A stretch of DNA of 64,000 bases from Ostrinia nubilalis (GCF_963855985.1 NC_087114.1:3373001-3437000); one strand, 5' to 3'; numbered from the stretch's first letter, positions 1 through 10,346 are shown. The notes: a model not told the origin generated them from the sequence alone. Made by a program: numbers and translations.

Positions 1-1049
1 ATGCGATTTAGCACGCAACGCGCGAAATTACGACGTTAACGGTGTGATTATTGACAAAAGATTATGTAAAGACACGTTCTGCTTTCTACGTTTTTACGGT
101 TTTGGGCAAACCTTAAAAGGGGCCCAAATGCGGTTTTAGAGATTGGAACCGCAATAGTTGTGTTTAAATCGTTTTTAACCGATTCAACAAGTTTTTTTTT
201 ACTGAACTAGCTCAGAATACAGAACAAACCAGAAGGAGTGTTCGATAACATTTCTACGCGGCAACTTGTGTCCAAAATACTTCCCCTCCCGCGCCCCTCT
301 ACCCCCTTTAGTGTTACTAGCGCCGTGTGACACCCCCATTTTTGGGGTAAAATTATGTATTTTTTTAAAGAGATGTTAAACAAGTAAAAAATAAGTAAGT
401 GAAATAAGTACACACGGCCACAGTGTTAACTATCCATTTCCGTTTTTGCTCTCGCTCTTATCAAATGGTGATTCTTTGCGATAGAACGAGACGACATGAC
501 TGGCCATAGGCATAGATAGTACCTACCTACCTATGAATTTAATTTTTACTCCGAAGTAACTAAGTGTAGATGATTATTTATTTCTATTAAATAGTGTAAT
601 ATACTATATGTAGGTATAATATGTTATTTAAAAGTCAATTACAAAAGTCGAATATAAATTTTAGAATGCCAAGTAAAACAAAAAAGAAACTTAAGGTTCT
701 TTATTATGTAAACATATCGACAACAAAACATTTGTTTACGGCGCAGTAGTGCTTTTAGTTTAACTTTTCTTGGAGTCAAAAACAGAATCCAAATCAAAAA
801 CATCACCAATACTTGAATTTGATTGCGAGGCAACTCTGGCTGTGTATCCTGAAAGAAAATCAGAGTAAGTATGTAAGCAATAATTAATTACTTAAAATTA
901 TTATTAAATATACAAATTATATTGCTGCTGCTGATCTGTTGATACCAATGCCTTACTTTTGAATAAATGGGAAAGTATGAAATTCACGATAGTAATTTAT
1001 TATCTCCTCATTATTAGGGAGTAATATTATAAATTAATTCAATATATTA
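1..1049. other. Gene-free stretch
   Basis: I recognise no gene here. Positions 211-234 match the reverse complement of 1588-1611 at 23 of 24 positions, so the stretch may be the left part of a degraded inverted-repeat element. The short open frames have no recognisable protein content. Confidence 0.5.
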
Positions 1050-1110
1050 AAATCAAATCAAAATCAAAAATATTTATTCAGTTTAGACCACAAGTGGCAC
1101 TTATAATTTA
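1050..1110 (-). repeat. LINE 3' end fragment
   Basis: Read on the minus strand, this ends in AATAAATATTTTTGATTTTG followed by GATTTGAT-type repeats. That matches the short-repeat 3' tails of CR1/L2-group LINEs. No coding part remains. Confidence 0.45.
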
Positions 1111-1724
1111 ATTAATCAGGTTGTCATGTCATGGATGAAATTACACTAAAAACTAATTAAAACAAAAAGGATGGGGAAAATATTCCATTATTCTGTGGTA
1201 ACGCTAACAAAATTAACGCGTGAATTTTTTATAGACAAATGTAATTCAATATAAAATTAAAAAAAAAAAAGTAGGGTAAAATATTCCGTTGACATGTGGC
1301 AACACTTACAAAATAAAACCGTGATTTTTTTTGAAAATTATTATTTAATTAAAATGAATTGGAAATGTGCTACTTACGGATAAAACATGATCCCATGCAC
1401 TTTCTTCGTAATTCCAGTAGCATTCTTACATGTTGGAACGGCACAAGACGGCATAATTTAATTATAAAGTGTCAATCTGACGGATATGTAAGCAATGCGC
1501 GCGCCGGCCATTGACTAATTGCTCTAAAGTCAAATTAGTGCGATTTGGAGTAATTTATATGAATACACATTTACGCCCGTTGACGGTTTCTGGTTTGTTC
1601 CGTATTCTGAGTGAACTAGGGTTGATCTCGATTTGGTCATATTATTATTTGTTTTAACAAAAACGGTTCAGTAAGTAGAACTTCAGTTTCTTTAAATCAA
1701 AATGACTGAAAAAAAAAAAGACAT

Positions 1725-1855
1725 CTAAGGCTGAGTTGTACCATCTTACTTTAACCTAATAAACGTCAAAATCCTGTCAACAAAAACCACCGGTTAATGT
1801 TATGTTATTGTTATGTCATAGTTACAGAAAGTAAGTTAATGCAACTCAGTCTAAG
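1725..1855. mobile_element. MITE, GGCTGAGTTGCACC family, copy 1
   Basis: A roughly 130-bp element has inverted ends (TAAGGCTGAGTTG... and ...CAACTCAGTCTAAG) with subterminal TTAACTTTGAC-like motifs. The same family occurs at 3629, 23767, 48236 and 56210. It is non-coding and non-autonomous; the superfamily is unresolved. Confidence 0.65.
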
Positions 1856-1934
1856 TTGCGGATTTTACTTTTCTCTTGTGAGGTAACTCATAATCATTAA
1901 TTTAATTATCTAGTCCAGGATAATTACCTATCTA

Positions 1935-2062
1935 ATTTACAAGATGCAAATGGAGGATTTGGCCTACAGTCCCAGTAAAAAATGTTGACCCTACTGGGAA
2001 TCAAAGCCGGGACCTCAATGTCTGAATCAGGTGGTTTTACCACCAGACCACAGAGGCGGTTA
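1935..2062 (-). mobile_element. tRNA-derived SINE
   Basis: On the minus strand a tRNA-like head starts near 2058 (GTGGTCTGGTGGTAA, box A-like) and continues to a box B-like TTTGATTCCCAG. It is followed by the body motif AGGCCAAATCCTCCATTTGC, which also appears in SINE fragments at 14.4, 26.0, 30.0, 38.3, 41.5 and 59.3 kb. Those fragments therefore belong to one tRNA-headed family. Confidence 0.65.
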
Positions 2063-2852
2063 AAATAGTGCAATGATTCTGAAACGCCAAGTGGCCTAAA
2101 TCGGAACTAATAACCCAGCATTGACAGTGGCCCTCACAGATGTAGCCCTCCTGTCAATTTCATTATATTATTATTATAGATGACCCACGCTGAACTGTCC
2201 CACCAAACTCAATGACAGGGGGGTGCTACTATCGTTCAACTATAATGGTTTCCAACATGGCAAAAATCGGAACCAGCGATCCGGTATTGACGGTGGCGCC
2301 CCGCTGTCAATGTCATGGATAGGACAGTTCAGTATTTTGGAACTATACTGACATTGCGTGCCACAGATAACTAAAGTAACTGACATTTCTGCATGCCACA
2401 GACTACTAAAGTTTTGTAGGTCATACACACATTGCTAATCCTAACTTCTACACGAATTAAGACAAAGGCTGGTTGCTGAATTTGAATGGTTACACGGACA
2501 TTTTGATTTAAATTATATTAGTCACGCGCGGCCCAATTGCTCAGCATGTTACATAAATTAGTGGAGCGCGAGCTCGATTTTAACTATGAGTTCAGTATGT
2601 GGATTTCATATTTTTTTTAAGCGTGTGCATTAATTTATTTTTGTAGATGCGCTTTTGGTACAAAATTTTGTCTATTGTACTAACAAATAATAAAAAATAC
2701 TATTTCTTAGATTTCATAAAAACTACAAAAATCATCGTCCTTAGCTGATAGCGTTCCATATTAACTTAATAAAGAATATTAAAAGTAATTTTGATAAATA
2801 AACTACTCTGTGTTGTTCTCACAGATTAAAACGAATCTAAGGAACGTCTCTC
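2063..2852. other. Gene-free stretch
   Basis: No gene recognised. Around 2080-2430 the motif CGGAACYA...CAGCATTGACAGTGG appears twice in diverged form with CTGTCAAT, so this is probably a degraded repeat. Confidence 0.4.
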
Positions 2853-3120
2853 TACAGGGTGTTAGGTAAATGGGTATATGAGCCGACACTAGCCCATGTT
2901 AACATGGTCATATAAATGGTATGGTGAAGTCAGAAAATTGATATCTTCATTTTAATTATTTTAATTTTCATACAAATCGGATCTTATAAAAATTATTTTG
3001 TATGAAAATTAAAAAAATTAAAATGCTGATATCAAATTTCTGACTTCACCATACCATTTATATGCCCATGTTAACATGGGCTAGTGTCGGCTCATATACC
3101 CATTTACCTAACACCCTGTA
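2853..3120. mobile_element. Hairpin MITE, mariner-type ends
   Basis: A 268-bp, nearly perfect inverted repeat has arms of about 115 bp. The outer ends are TACAGGGTGTTAGG and its complement, with TA at both borders as expected for Tc1/mariner-type insertion. The centre is AT-rich and there is no coding capacity. Confidence 0.75.
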
Positions 3121-3290
3121 TAAGGTCTAGCGCATAACTGAGTCAGTACCTGACATATTGGAGTGGCACTAACATTTACATTTATGACGAGACAGAGCAT
3201 ACGAAGCATACTTTACATTCGAGTAGCCCTAGTGATGCTCTACCTGTGGGCTTCGGCTTGACACTACTTTTTGGGACACCCTGTATATTA
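3121..3290. repeat. Possible second mariner-like relic
   Basis: The right border reads TTTGGGACACCCTGTATA (3271-3288), a mariner-type terminus. No clear matching left terminus is visible other than the adjoining hairpin end, so this may be a truncated copy. Confidence 0.35.
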
Positions 3291-3628
3291 GCAGGTCTAC
3301 CTGCAGCTAATATTTCATCAAGCCGTTTAGCTTTAGGCTACAGGTACACACAGAGCATATACATACATACATTGGAAAAACATAACCCTCCTTCTGTCAC
3401 AGTCGGGTAAACCTCATAAAGGTTCGTTTATTTCATTGCGGAATCCTTCTAATAACAGTTGAAAGTGAAAACAATGGCGCACTGAGTGTCGAACATAAAC
3501 GCGCATGGATTTATAACGCGTTGCGAAATTATGTGTATTTCACGTAATATTTAACTGGCACGGTTAACTTGTGTGCAAATAATAATTACATTTTAGGAAA
3601 TATTCTTTGACAGTGTTAATTTCGACAG

Positions 3629-3740
3629 TTAGGCTGAGTTGCACCTCCTAACTTTAACCGTTAATTGGTGTTTTTGTATGGAGTTTGACAGATTTTTGAC
3701 GTTTGTTAAAGTTAAACTAAGATGGTGCAATTCGTCCATA
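3629..3740. mobile_element. MITE, GGCTGAGTTGCACC family, copy 2
   Basis: The left end is TTAGGCTGAGTTGCACCTCC and the right end is GATGGTGCAATTCGTCC, with a diverged terminus. The interior carries TTTTTGTATGGAGTTTGAC, shared with the other copies. Confidence 0.6.
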
Positions 3741-3839
3741 AAGTATTTAGAGGTTTCTGGATTTGATCTCCTTAGCTTCTTTATAGGTAGTTAGTTCCGT
3801 AAGGTGGGAGCAATACATTCACTTTACCCGTAAGATAGA

Positions 3840-4285
3840 TTCTGTGGCGAGTAGTATGTCACTTAAGCTACTTAATCTACTTAATAGGCTTATAAGGTGT
3901 TGTTCACCGTCGCTTGAGCATAAAGTGCAGAGTAATTTAAGCTACTTGTAATACCTAGTCACTTATCCTACTTAATAGTCCCTAGAAATCTAGCACTTAG
4001 TCACTTATGCCACTCAATACTCCCGTAAGCTGTAGTACCCAGTGCAGTGACTTATGCCACTTAATATAACCCTAAAATGTAGTACACAGTCACTTAATGT
4101 TACCGTAAGTATAGTACCTAATCAGTAAACCTATTTCATACTCCCTAAGCTGTACTAAACAATCACCCTAATAATTGTAGTACCTAGTCACTTAACCTAC
4201 TTAAATATACATTAAAGTGTCACTCATGCCACTTAATACTCCCGGAAGATGTAGTACACAGTCACTTATACCACTTAATAAACTA
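3840..4285. repeat. ced-6: Minisatellite beside ced-6 exon 2
   Basis: Imperfect tandem units of roughly 45-60 bp are built from TAGTACCTAGTCACTTA, TGCCACTTAATACTCCC and GTAAGCTGTAG-like words. On the minus strand they begin just downstream of the ced-6 exon 2 splice donor and are intronic. No coding content. Confidence 0.6.
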
Positions 4286-4301
4286 GAAAAATCACTATTA
4301 C

Positions 4302-4466
4302 CTGTATCGCAACTCCATCCACGGAGATGGTAATCTCGACCTTCTTGCATTTCGCCGCGTCTTTCGTCTCGGACTTCTTCAGCTGTTGCGTGAACTGCAG
4401 CTTCTTGATGGCGTCCTTGACTACTTCGATGCCTTTTGGCTGGTCCACTTGTGTGCAGCCGAGGAA
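4302..4466 (-). CDS. ced-6: ced-6/GULP PTB-domain adaptor, coding exon 2
   Basis: This internal exon of 165 bp (55 codons) is phase 0 at both ends. On the minus strand it follows CTTCTCTTCATCCCCAG and ends ATACAG|GTAATAGT, both good splice consensus. The peptide opens FLGCTQVDQPKGIEVVKDA, continues with a lysine-rich loop and ends VEITISVDGVAIQ. This is the first part of the phosphotyrosine-binding (PTB) fold of the CED-6/GULP family; the human counterpart begins this segment FLGSTEVEQPKGTEVV. The family consists of cytosolic adaptors that bind NPxY tails of engulfment receptors (CED-1/Draper, LRP type) and act in clearance of apoptotic cells. It joins in frame to the ATG exon at 16658-16774. 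The next exon, which should carry the rest of the PTB fold, is not visible down to position 1. Numb or Dab-type PTB proteins are less likely, because the QPKGIEVVK core fits CED-6 better. Confidence 0.92.
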
Positions 4467-5193
4467 CTGGGGATGAAGAGAAGAGTACATTAAGTATGGC
4501 GGTACATCAAAATTTTTGTATAGACACAAGACATAAATTGGTGTCATAATTATGTACGTATGTCTGCTACTCGTACGAGTATATTGTGTACTTAAGATTA
4601 AATAAATAATTTACGTATTTATAATATACTTAGTACCTAGCAAATTAACTTTTGATGCTTTTGATACGTGCGAGTAAAAATTTTCAAATTGTGCAAGCTT
4701 TGATCAGCCTTGTCGGCATACAAATTAGGAGTCACAAGTTACAACATGTGTGATTAATTGAAAATAATATACACGGATAAAGTAGATCTTTCATGAAAGT
4801 ATTTCTTTATCTTAAAACTTTTTTGGATATATTTTTCAATTGAATTTTAAAAAATCCTAAAAAATTCAAAAATGGTCTGGATCTAAGCACAAAATAGAAA
4901 TGGAGTCATATGAAAATAATTGAGAATTAAAATAATACCTATTTATTTATAAATTTTAAATGCAAAAAATCCTAAAAACTATAAATTTTCGCTCTTCACG
5001 CATTAGTCAGTCAGTACACGCGTAGCACGCGAATTTTTCACACGTCCTCAATTTTAATCGTTCTGCGCTAAACATAACTAAAAAATTAACAATTAAAATA
5101 ACTAATTACATACCAGCTATAGGTCTACCAGAATCTCATGGCAAACAAAAATATTGGAAAAGTGTGTTTTTCATATGGCAATTGTCTATGGTT
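4467..5193. other. ced-6 intron 1, left part
   Basis: AT-rich intron between exon 2 and the LINE insertion. A polypyrimidine tract and acceptor for exon 2 lie at 4467-4485 (minus strand). Nothing else recognised. Confidence 0.6.
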
Positions 5194-5204
5194 TAATTGT
5201 CACC
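5194..5204 (+). repeat. Target-site duplication, 5' copy
   Basis: TAATTGTCACC directly precedes the LINE and is repeated exactly at 10347-10357 after its poly(A) tract. This fixes both ends of the insertion. Confidence 0.9.
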
Positions 5205-5323
5205 GAGAGCCGTGGCGGGCTTTTTGAGAGTTGGGCGTAGTTAAATTTTCTCGTATTTTATTTTAATAAATAATTGTGTAAAAAGTTGTAAATATCGCAA
5301 AAACTGGCGATTATTCCACCGGG
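5205..5323 (+). promoter_or_regulatory. LINE 5' UTR / presumed internal promoter
   Basis: 119 bp between the 5' target duplication and the ORF1 ATG. It begins GAGAGCCGTGGCGGGC and is otherwise AT-rich. Full-length I-type elements carry an internal promoter at their 5' end; that role is inferred here by position only. Confidence 0.5.
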
Positions 5324-6457
5324 ATGTCGTCAGATGACGACGGAGAAAGTTTCAGAGGTTTTTCAGCCGAAATGGTGGCGAACAAAAAACGCAGGATAGT
5401 TCCGCCAGGGAGGGAGGATGCAAGAGAGGAAAGCTCGGACGAATCTTCGAGGATGAAATACCAAATGTACACCAAGCCAGGGTACAAGCGTACGTACCCC
5501 GACACTATTACTAATGGCGAGTTCCCAGTCTACGTCGAGGGACTGCGCACTGAGGATAAAATCGGTAATAAAAATCCTTTACTTCTCTCAAAGATATTTA
5601 AACAAGTGAAAGGTATTCATGAAAGCAGACGATTGAGAGCTAACAAAATAATGTTAGTGTTTAAACAGGCTTCCGCAGCGAACGACTTTCTGAATCACAG
5701 CTGCTTAACGGAAAACTCAATGAAAGCATACATTCCTGCCTCATCGGTAGAGACAATTGGTGTGGTCCGATACATTCCGAAGGATCAATCAAACAAAGAC
5801 TTATTTCTAAAGTTAACATCAGACTCGGAAATCATTTCTGTTCGACGGTTCATGAAGAAGGAACAAGATGAACTTGTTCCTCTAACAACGATCACGGTCA
5901 CGTTTGTAGGAACCATACTTCCTCAATATATTTATTTAGACAATTGGCGTTATAAAGTTTTCAAATACGTGCCTCCTCTAATGCAATGTTTTAAATGCCT
6001 CAAATTTAATCATTCAGCAAAAATTTGTCGTAATGAACAGGTCTGCTCTAAGTGCTCTGGTAATCACAGTCATAAGGAATGTACTTCTGAAGTCATTAAG
6101 TGTAGCAACTGCCAAGGTTCGCACTTGGCCATTTCAAAACTGTGCCCTTTCAAAACCCAAAAACAGGAATTGCATAAAAATAAAAATTCAAATAGAACTT
6201 ATGCCTCTTTATTGAGCAAAAATGATTTCCCATCATTACCACAACAACGGTCCCAGGCAACACAAAATGAAATATCTCAAAATAACAAAACAAAGAGCAA
6301 ACCAACATCAGCAATTGGTGATGTACAGAATATTGTAAATAACTCAAAATTATTAGATGCCATAGTTAAAACTTTAATTACTTTGGGCAATTCAAGCCAA
6401 ATAAAAACATCGGCGCACATAAAAGAGGAATTAATTAAAAATCTTTCCTCTTCTTGA
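5324..6457 (+). CDS. LINE ORF1, gag-like zinc-knuckle nucleic-acid-binding protein
   Basis: 377 aa, uninterrupted. ORF1 proteins of I and Jockey-group LINEs coat the element RNA and form ribonucleoprotein particles. The N-terminus is acidic and serine-rich (SSDDDGESF). Three zinc knuckles follow: CX2CX4HX4C at residues 222-235, CX2CX3HX4C at 241-253 and CX2CX3HX5C at 260-273. A lysine/asparagine-rich linker and a Q/N/S-rich tail complete the protein. The ATG at 5324 sits in CCACCGGGATG and is the first in frame. The stop (6455-6457) lies 5 nt before the ORF2 ATG, which suggests translation of ORF2 by reinitiation. The cluster of knuckles in the middle to C-terminal half is typical of this group. 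No damage is seen. Confidence 0.93.
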   Translation: MSSDDDGESFRGFSAEMVANKKRRIVPPGREDAREESSDESSRMKYQMYTKPGYKRTYPDTITNGEFPVYVEGLRTEDKIGNKNPLLLSKIFKQVKGIHESRRLRANKIMLVFKQASAANDFLNHSCLTENSMKAYIPASSVETIGVVRYIPKDQSNKDLFLKLTSDSEIISVRRFMKKEQDELVPLTTITVTFVGTILPQYIYLDNWRYKVFKYVPPLMQCFKCLKFNHSAKICRNEQVCSKCSGNHSHKECTSEVIKCSNCQGSHLAISKLCPFKTQKQELHKNKNSNRTYASLLSKNDFPSLPQQRSQATQNEISQNNKTKSKPTSAIGDVQNIVNNSKLLDAIVKTLITLGNSSQIKTSAHIKEELIKNLSSS

Positions 6458-6462
6458 GAATA

Positions 6463-9400
6463 ATGCAGCATAACATTCAGAGTTTATGTAATAAAAAGTC
6501 TCTTTTAAAAAGTACATTAATGAATCACAATATAGATGTGTGCCTACTTAATGAAACATGGCTTAAAAATAATAAACATTTTGCTTTGCCTGGTTATAAT
6601 TTTATTTTTAAAAATGCAGATAATGAACATGGTGGTGTAGGCATTTTAATAAACAACAAAATTAAGTATTCAATTATTGATACAAATTTCTATCAAGATG
6701 TTCAAAATGTTGCAATTTCTGTTTTAACTGAAATGGGTCCTATTTCTATTTTATGTGTTTACTGTCCTCCTAGAACTGATAATAGAAGAAATATTAGATT
6801 ACAGAAACTTAAGACTATAATCAATAACTTACCTAAACCTTGTTTAATTTCTGGTGATTTTAATGCACACCATGTAGTTTTTGGATGTAATAGCACTCAA
6901 TCTCGAGGTAGGGAATTACTAGAAATAATTGATGATACAAACCTATGTATTCTAAATACTGGTCAAGTGACGACTGTCGGCAGGCCAAACGTAAATCAGT
7001 CGGCAATTGATATTTCTTGTGTGAGTCCGGTCCTCGCTCCATTATGCGAGTGGAAAGTTGGTGATGATCCATTGGGTAGCTACCATTATCCGACATTTAT
7101 TGATATAATAACATCCTCAATAAATTATAAGTATGAAAGTATGGAAAAGAAATATTTATTTCATAAAACAGACTGGAGTAAGTATCAAGCTCTTTCTAAA
7201 TTATTAATAAAAAATTGTATTTTCAAGAATGACCCACTAGATTATTACAACTCTTTTTGTGATATTTTAACCCAATTAAGGCAGGAATGTGTGCCAGTTT
7301 TTAAGGGCAAACAATTAAATAATACTAAGAGTCCAGCTCCATGGTGGAACGAGGACTGTGATAAAGCAGTTAAGGACTCTAAGTTAGCTCTATGTAATTA
7401 TAGAAATTGCCTTACTATGGAGTCATACATAGAATATAAAAGAATTGATGCTCTTAAAAAGCGTGTATTGAGTGATGCTAAAAGGAATGGGTGGCAAAAC
7501 CTGTGTGCTTCGTTTAATAGAACAACTCCAATAGCTGTAGTGTGGAATTATATGCGTAGGTTTAAGAGAATCAATTCCTGTAAAAATGTTTATAGAAATG
7601 ATGAGTGGGTTAATGACTTTATAAATAAGCTTTCTAATAACGTGAACTTAATTGATTTTAATATTAATGATATTTGTGATAATGATAATGTTGATGATAA
7701 TAATGAATTTCTACTGAATGAATTTAGTATCAAAGAGCTTGATATGGTCTTGAAAACTAGAAAACACACAACTCCTGGTTTAGATAATTATCCTTATTTA
7801 ATGCTACAACATTTAGATCAGACTGCAAAAGATGTTTTATTAAAGGTTTTCAATACTCTCTGGGTAAATCAAGTTATTCCAGAAACATGGAAAACGCAAT
7901 GCGTTATACCGATACTGAAACCAGACAAACCTGTAAATGATTTTAATTCATACAGACCTATTTCCTTATCATCCTGTTTAGGAAAATTATTTGAACAAAT
8001 TATAAAGTTACGATTAGATTATTATGTTGAGAACCAGCATCTGTTACCGGATTATCAATTTGGTTTTCGTAAAGGAAAAGGTTGTACAGAAAGTTTTGTG
8101 TCCTTTGTTGAAGATATGAAAAAATGCGTATTAGCTAAGTCTACTGCAGTATGTGCATTTCTCGATGTTCAGGGTGCGTATGATAATGTAAATCTTCAAC
8201 AGCTAGTACAAGTTCTAAAGGAAATAGGTCTGCCAGGTAAATTAGTAAAATGGATATTTAATTTTTGCTATGATAGGACTCTATACGTTAAACGAAACAT
8301 TTTACATGGTCCTAAAACAACTAGCAAGGGCTTGATGCAAGGTTCTTCATTGTCCCCTTTACTTTACAACTTATATACTTCTCAAATAAACAAATATGTA
8401 ACAGGAGATGTAAATTTATTACAATTTGCGGATGATATTCTAGTGTACAGTGTTAATAGAAATGTAAATATAGCATCTAGTAATGTAAATAGTGCTTTGT
8501 ATAAATTAAATGATTATTACAAAAATAAATTAAAATTAGATATTAATCCTAACAAAAGTTCAGTGTTAGTATTTGGAGATAGCTCTCCGGTAAATATTGT
8601 ATATAATTGTATGAAAATTCCACAAGAAAAGGAGAAAAAGTTTCTCGGTGTTATCGTTGATGTGAAACTTCAATTTAGAAGTCATATAGATTATATCTGC
8701 CGCAACGCTATGAAGGGTATTAATATAATGAGATCTCTTGCTGGTATATCTTGGGGATCAGACCCTAAAATTTTAAATATGTTGTATAAAAGTTTAGTTC
8801 GAAGTCATTTTGACTACAGTTGTCTTGCCTATTTTCATGCGAATAGTGTAGTATTAAGAAGATTGGATGTAATTCAAAATATGGCTTTGCGAATAATTAG
8901 TGGTGCAATGCGCACTACACCCATTAACTCTTTGGAAGTAGAAACATGTATAGAACCATTGTTTCTGCGTAGACTTTACTTATCAGAAAAGTTTTGCTCA
9001 AAAATTTTTGCTAGGAATGACCCTATAGTTTTAGAAAAATTTCACTTACCAACACCTCTGTATAATACCTTGCTAAATTCTGCTTACGTTACAGCAAATG
9101 ATGTTATAAATGGTAACATACCTGTTATGTTAAAAATAATAACTCATATTAATGATATGACTAAGAATATGTACAGATGTAATTTGTGGCCTATCTACAC
9201 ATGTAAATATGATTCACTCTTGAATAAAATAAAAGTTGATATAAGTAGTGTAGATTCCAAAGAAGACTTTTTTCAGTTTATGAGTCACAAAACTATGGTG
9301 TATAAAATATATTCGGATGGATCAAAAAGTTTAAATGCAGTCAAATCTGCCCTTTATGATCCACAATGTAAATATAGTAAATGTTTTAAAATTAATTCAG

Positions 9401-10185
9401 AGTGTAGCATATTTACTGCTGAGGCATATGCTATATTACAAGCATTAATTTACATTAAGTCTTTAAGCTATTGTAGTTATAATGAGTTTATGATATTATC
9501 TGATTCGAAAAGTGTTTTGATGAGCTTAGACAATAATAATATGCACTTTAAAACAAATTATTTAATTTATAATATAAGAAACATTATTAATGAAATTAAA
9601 AAACCAATTTCACTCAAGTGGATTCCGTCTCATCGAGGCATACCAGGGAACGAAATTGTGGATCAAGTTGCCAACTCTGAACCTCATGAAGACCACTCGG
9701 AGCATTTTAAGGTCCCCTTCACGGACTTTCACACCATTATGAAAGAAAACTGTAAAGAGATATGGAAAAATTATTGGAAAATATGCTCAGAAACCAAAGG
9801 CAGATGGTATGCTGGGATACAAAAGGAAATACCAACGAAACCCTGGTATTATTACAAAGAGTATATAAGCCGTAGATTTGTAACAACAATGAATCGTCTG
9901 CGATTTGGACACCTCAGATCTCCCTCCCATCTACAGCGAATGAAAATAATGAATAGCAGTTCATGCAATTTTTGTGATGAGGCTGATGCCGACCTGGAAC
10001 ATCTGATTATGAAATGCCCAAGATTTGGCCTTGAAAGACTTACACTAGTAGCCGATTTGAATCACTTATCAGAAGCAGATACAGAAGTTAATGTAATACC
10101 CCGCCACATCCAGGAAATATTATCAAAACCTATTACTTATGAATATCTATATAAATATGTAATCACTACAGTTGGACATTTATAA
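6463..10185 (+). CDS. LINE ORF2, endonuclease / reverse transcriptase / RNase H polyprotein
   Basis: 1,240 aa counted from the ATG at 6463. The open frame extends upstream only to a TTG at 6454, so the ATG is preferred. The APE-type endonuclease (about 1-215) has N4, E31, GDFNAHH at 131-137 and SAIDIS; the final motif reads SYH (206-208) instead of the usual SDH. The reverse transcriptase (about 430-750) has YRPISLSS, FGFRKGKG, AFLDVQGAYD, GLMQGSSLSP and the catalytic FADD at 655-658. The RNase H (about 945-1075) has D952 in YSDGS, E987 in TAEAYA, D1014 in LSDSKS and D1067 in NEIVDQ, plus the SHRG motif. A C-terminal CX2CX8HX4C finger lies at 1168-1185. The protein nicks target DNA, primes reverse transcription there and degrades the RNA strand. 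It has no stops or frameshifts, and its codon use is strongly AT-biased like ORF1. Confidence 0.95.
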   Translation: MQHNIQSLCNKKSLLKSTLMNHNIDVCLLNETWLKNNKHFALPGYNFIFKNADNEHGGVGILINNKIKYSIIDTNFYQDVQNVAISVLTEMGPISILCVYCPPRTDNRRNIRLQKLKTIINNLPKPCLISGDFNAHHVVFGCNSTQSRGRELLEIIDDTNLCILNTGQVTTVGRPNVNQSAIDISCVSPVLAPLCEWKVGDDPLGSYHYPTFIDIITSSINYKYESMEKKYLFHKTDWSKYQALSKLLIKNCIFKNDPLDYYNSFCDILTQLRQECVPVFKGKQLNNTKSPAPWWNEDCDKAVKDSKLALCNYRNCLTMESYIEYKRIDALKKRVLSDAKRNGWQNLCASFNRTTPIAVVWNYMRRFKRINSCKNVYRNDEWVNDFINKLSNNVNLIDFNINDICDNDNVDDNNEFLLNEFSIKELDMVLKTRKHTTPGLDNYPYLMLQHLDQTAKDVLLKVFNTLWVNQVIPETWKTQCVIPILKPDKPVNDFNSYRPISLSSCLGKLFEQIIKLRLDYYVENQHLLPDYQFGFRKGKGCTESFVSFVEDMKKCVLAKSTAVCAFLDVQGAYDNVNLQQLVQVLKEIGLPGKLVKWIFNFCYDRTLYVKRNILHGPKTTSKGLMQGSSLSPLLYNLYTSQINKYVTGDVNLLQFADDILVYSVNRNVNIASSNVNSALYKLNDYYKNKLKLDINPNKSSVLVFGDSSPVNIVYNCMKIPQEKEKKFLGVIVDVKLQFRSHIDYICRNAMKGINIMRSLAGISWGSDPKILNMLYKSLVRSHFDYSCLAYFHANSVVLRRLDVIQNMALRIISGAMRTTPINSLEVETCIEPLFLRRLYLSEKFCSKIFARNDPIVLEKFHLPTPLYNTLLNSAYVTANDVINGNIPVMLKIITHINDMTKNMYRCNLWPIYTCKYDSLLNKIKVDISSVDSKEDFFQFMSHKTMVYKIYSDGSKSLNAVKSALYDPQCKYSKCFKINSECSIFTAEAYAILQALIYIKSLSYCSYNEFMILSDSKSVLMSLDNNNMHFKTNYLIYNIRNIINEIKKPISLKWIPSHRGIPGNEIVDQVANSEPHEDHSEHFKVPFTDFHTIMKENCKEIWKNYWKICSETKGRWYAGIQKEIPTKPWYYYKEYISRRFVTTMNRLRFGHLRSPSHLQRMKIMNSSSCNFCDEADADLEHLIMKCPRFGLERLTLVADLNHLSEADTEVNVIPRHIQEILSKPITYEYLYKYVITTVGHL

Positions 10186-10346
10186 AAAGGACAAGTTTAA
10201 AGTTTAAAACTGTGTAAGAAGAAGCAAACTGGAAGCAAACAATTTATTTTAACGACATGAAAGAATATATTGACAACTTACAAGTATTCGGCCAATGGTA
10301 CAAATTTCCAGGCCAGGAAGGATTATTAAAAAAAAAAAAAAAAAAA
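10186..10346 (+). other. LINE 3' UTR and poly(A) tail
   Basis: About 140 bp of 3' UTR end in GGATTATT followed by 19 A residues (10328-10346), then the second target duplication. No canonical AATAAA lies near the end, so poly(A) addition may use a variant signal. Confidence 0.8.

Larger units (their letters stand above)
5205..10346 (+). mobile_element. Full-length I-group non-LTR retrotransposon (LINE)
   Basis: A complete element of 5,142 bp has a 119-bp 5' UTR, ORF1 (zinc-knuckle protein), ORF2 (endonuclease, reverse transcriptase, RNase H, CCHC) and a short 3' UTR ending in 19 A residues. It is bounded by a perfect 11-bp duplication. Both ORFs are uninterrupted and all catalytic signatures except one endonuclease residue are canonical, so it looks young and potentially active. 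RNase H plus three ORF1 knuckles place it in the I group (I/Nimb/Loner-like); the exact clade needs a tree. It lies in ced-6 intron 1, antisense to the gene. Confidence 0.93.

Noticed and set aside
1..4301. A third ced-6 exon left of exon 2
   Set aside because: I looked on the minus strand for the next PTB segment (a YCADDK-like motif) and found none. The next exon is probably outside the window.
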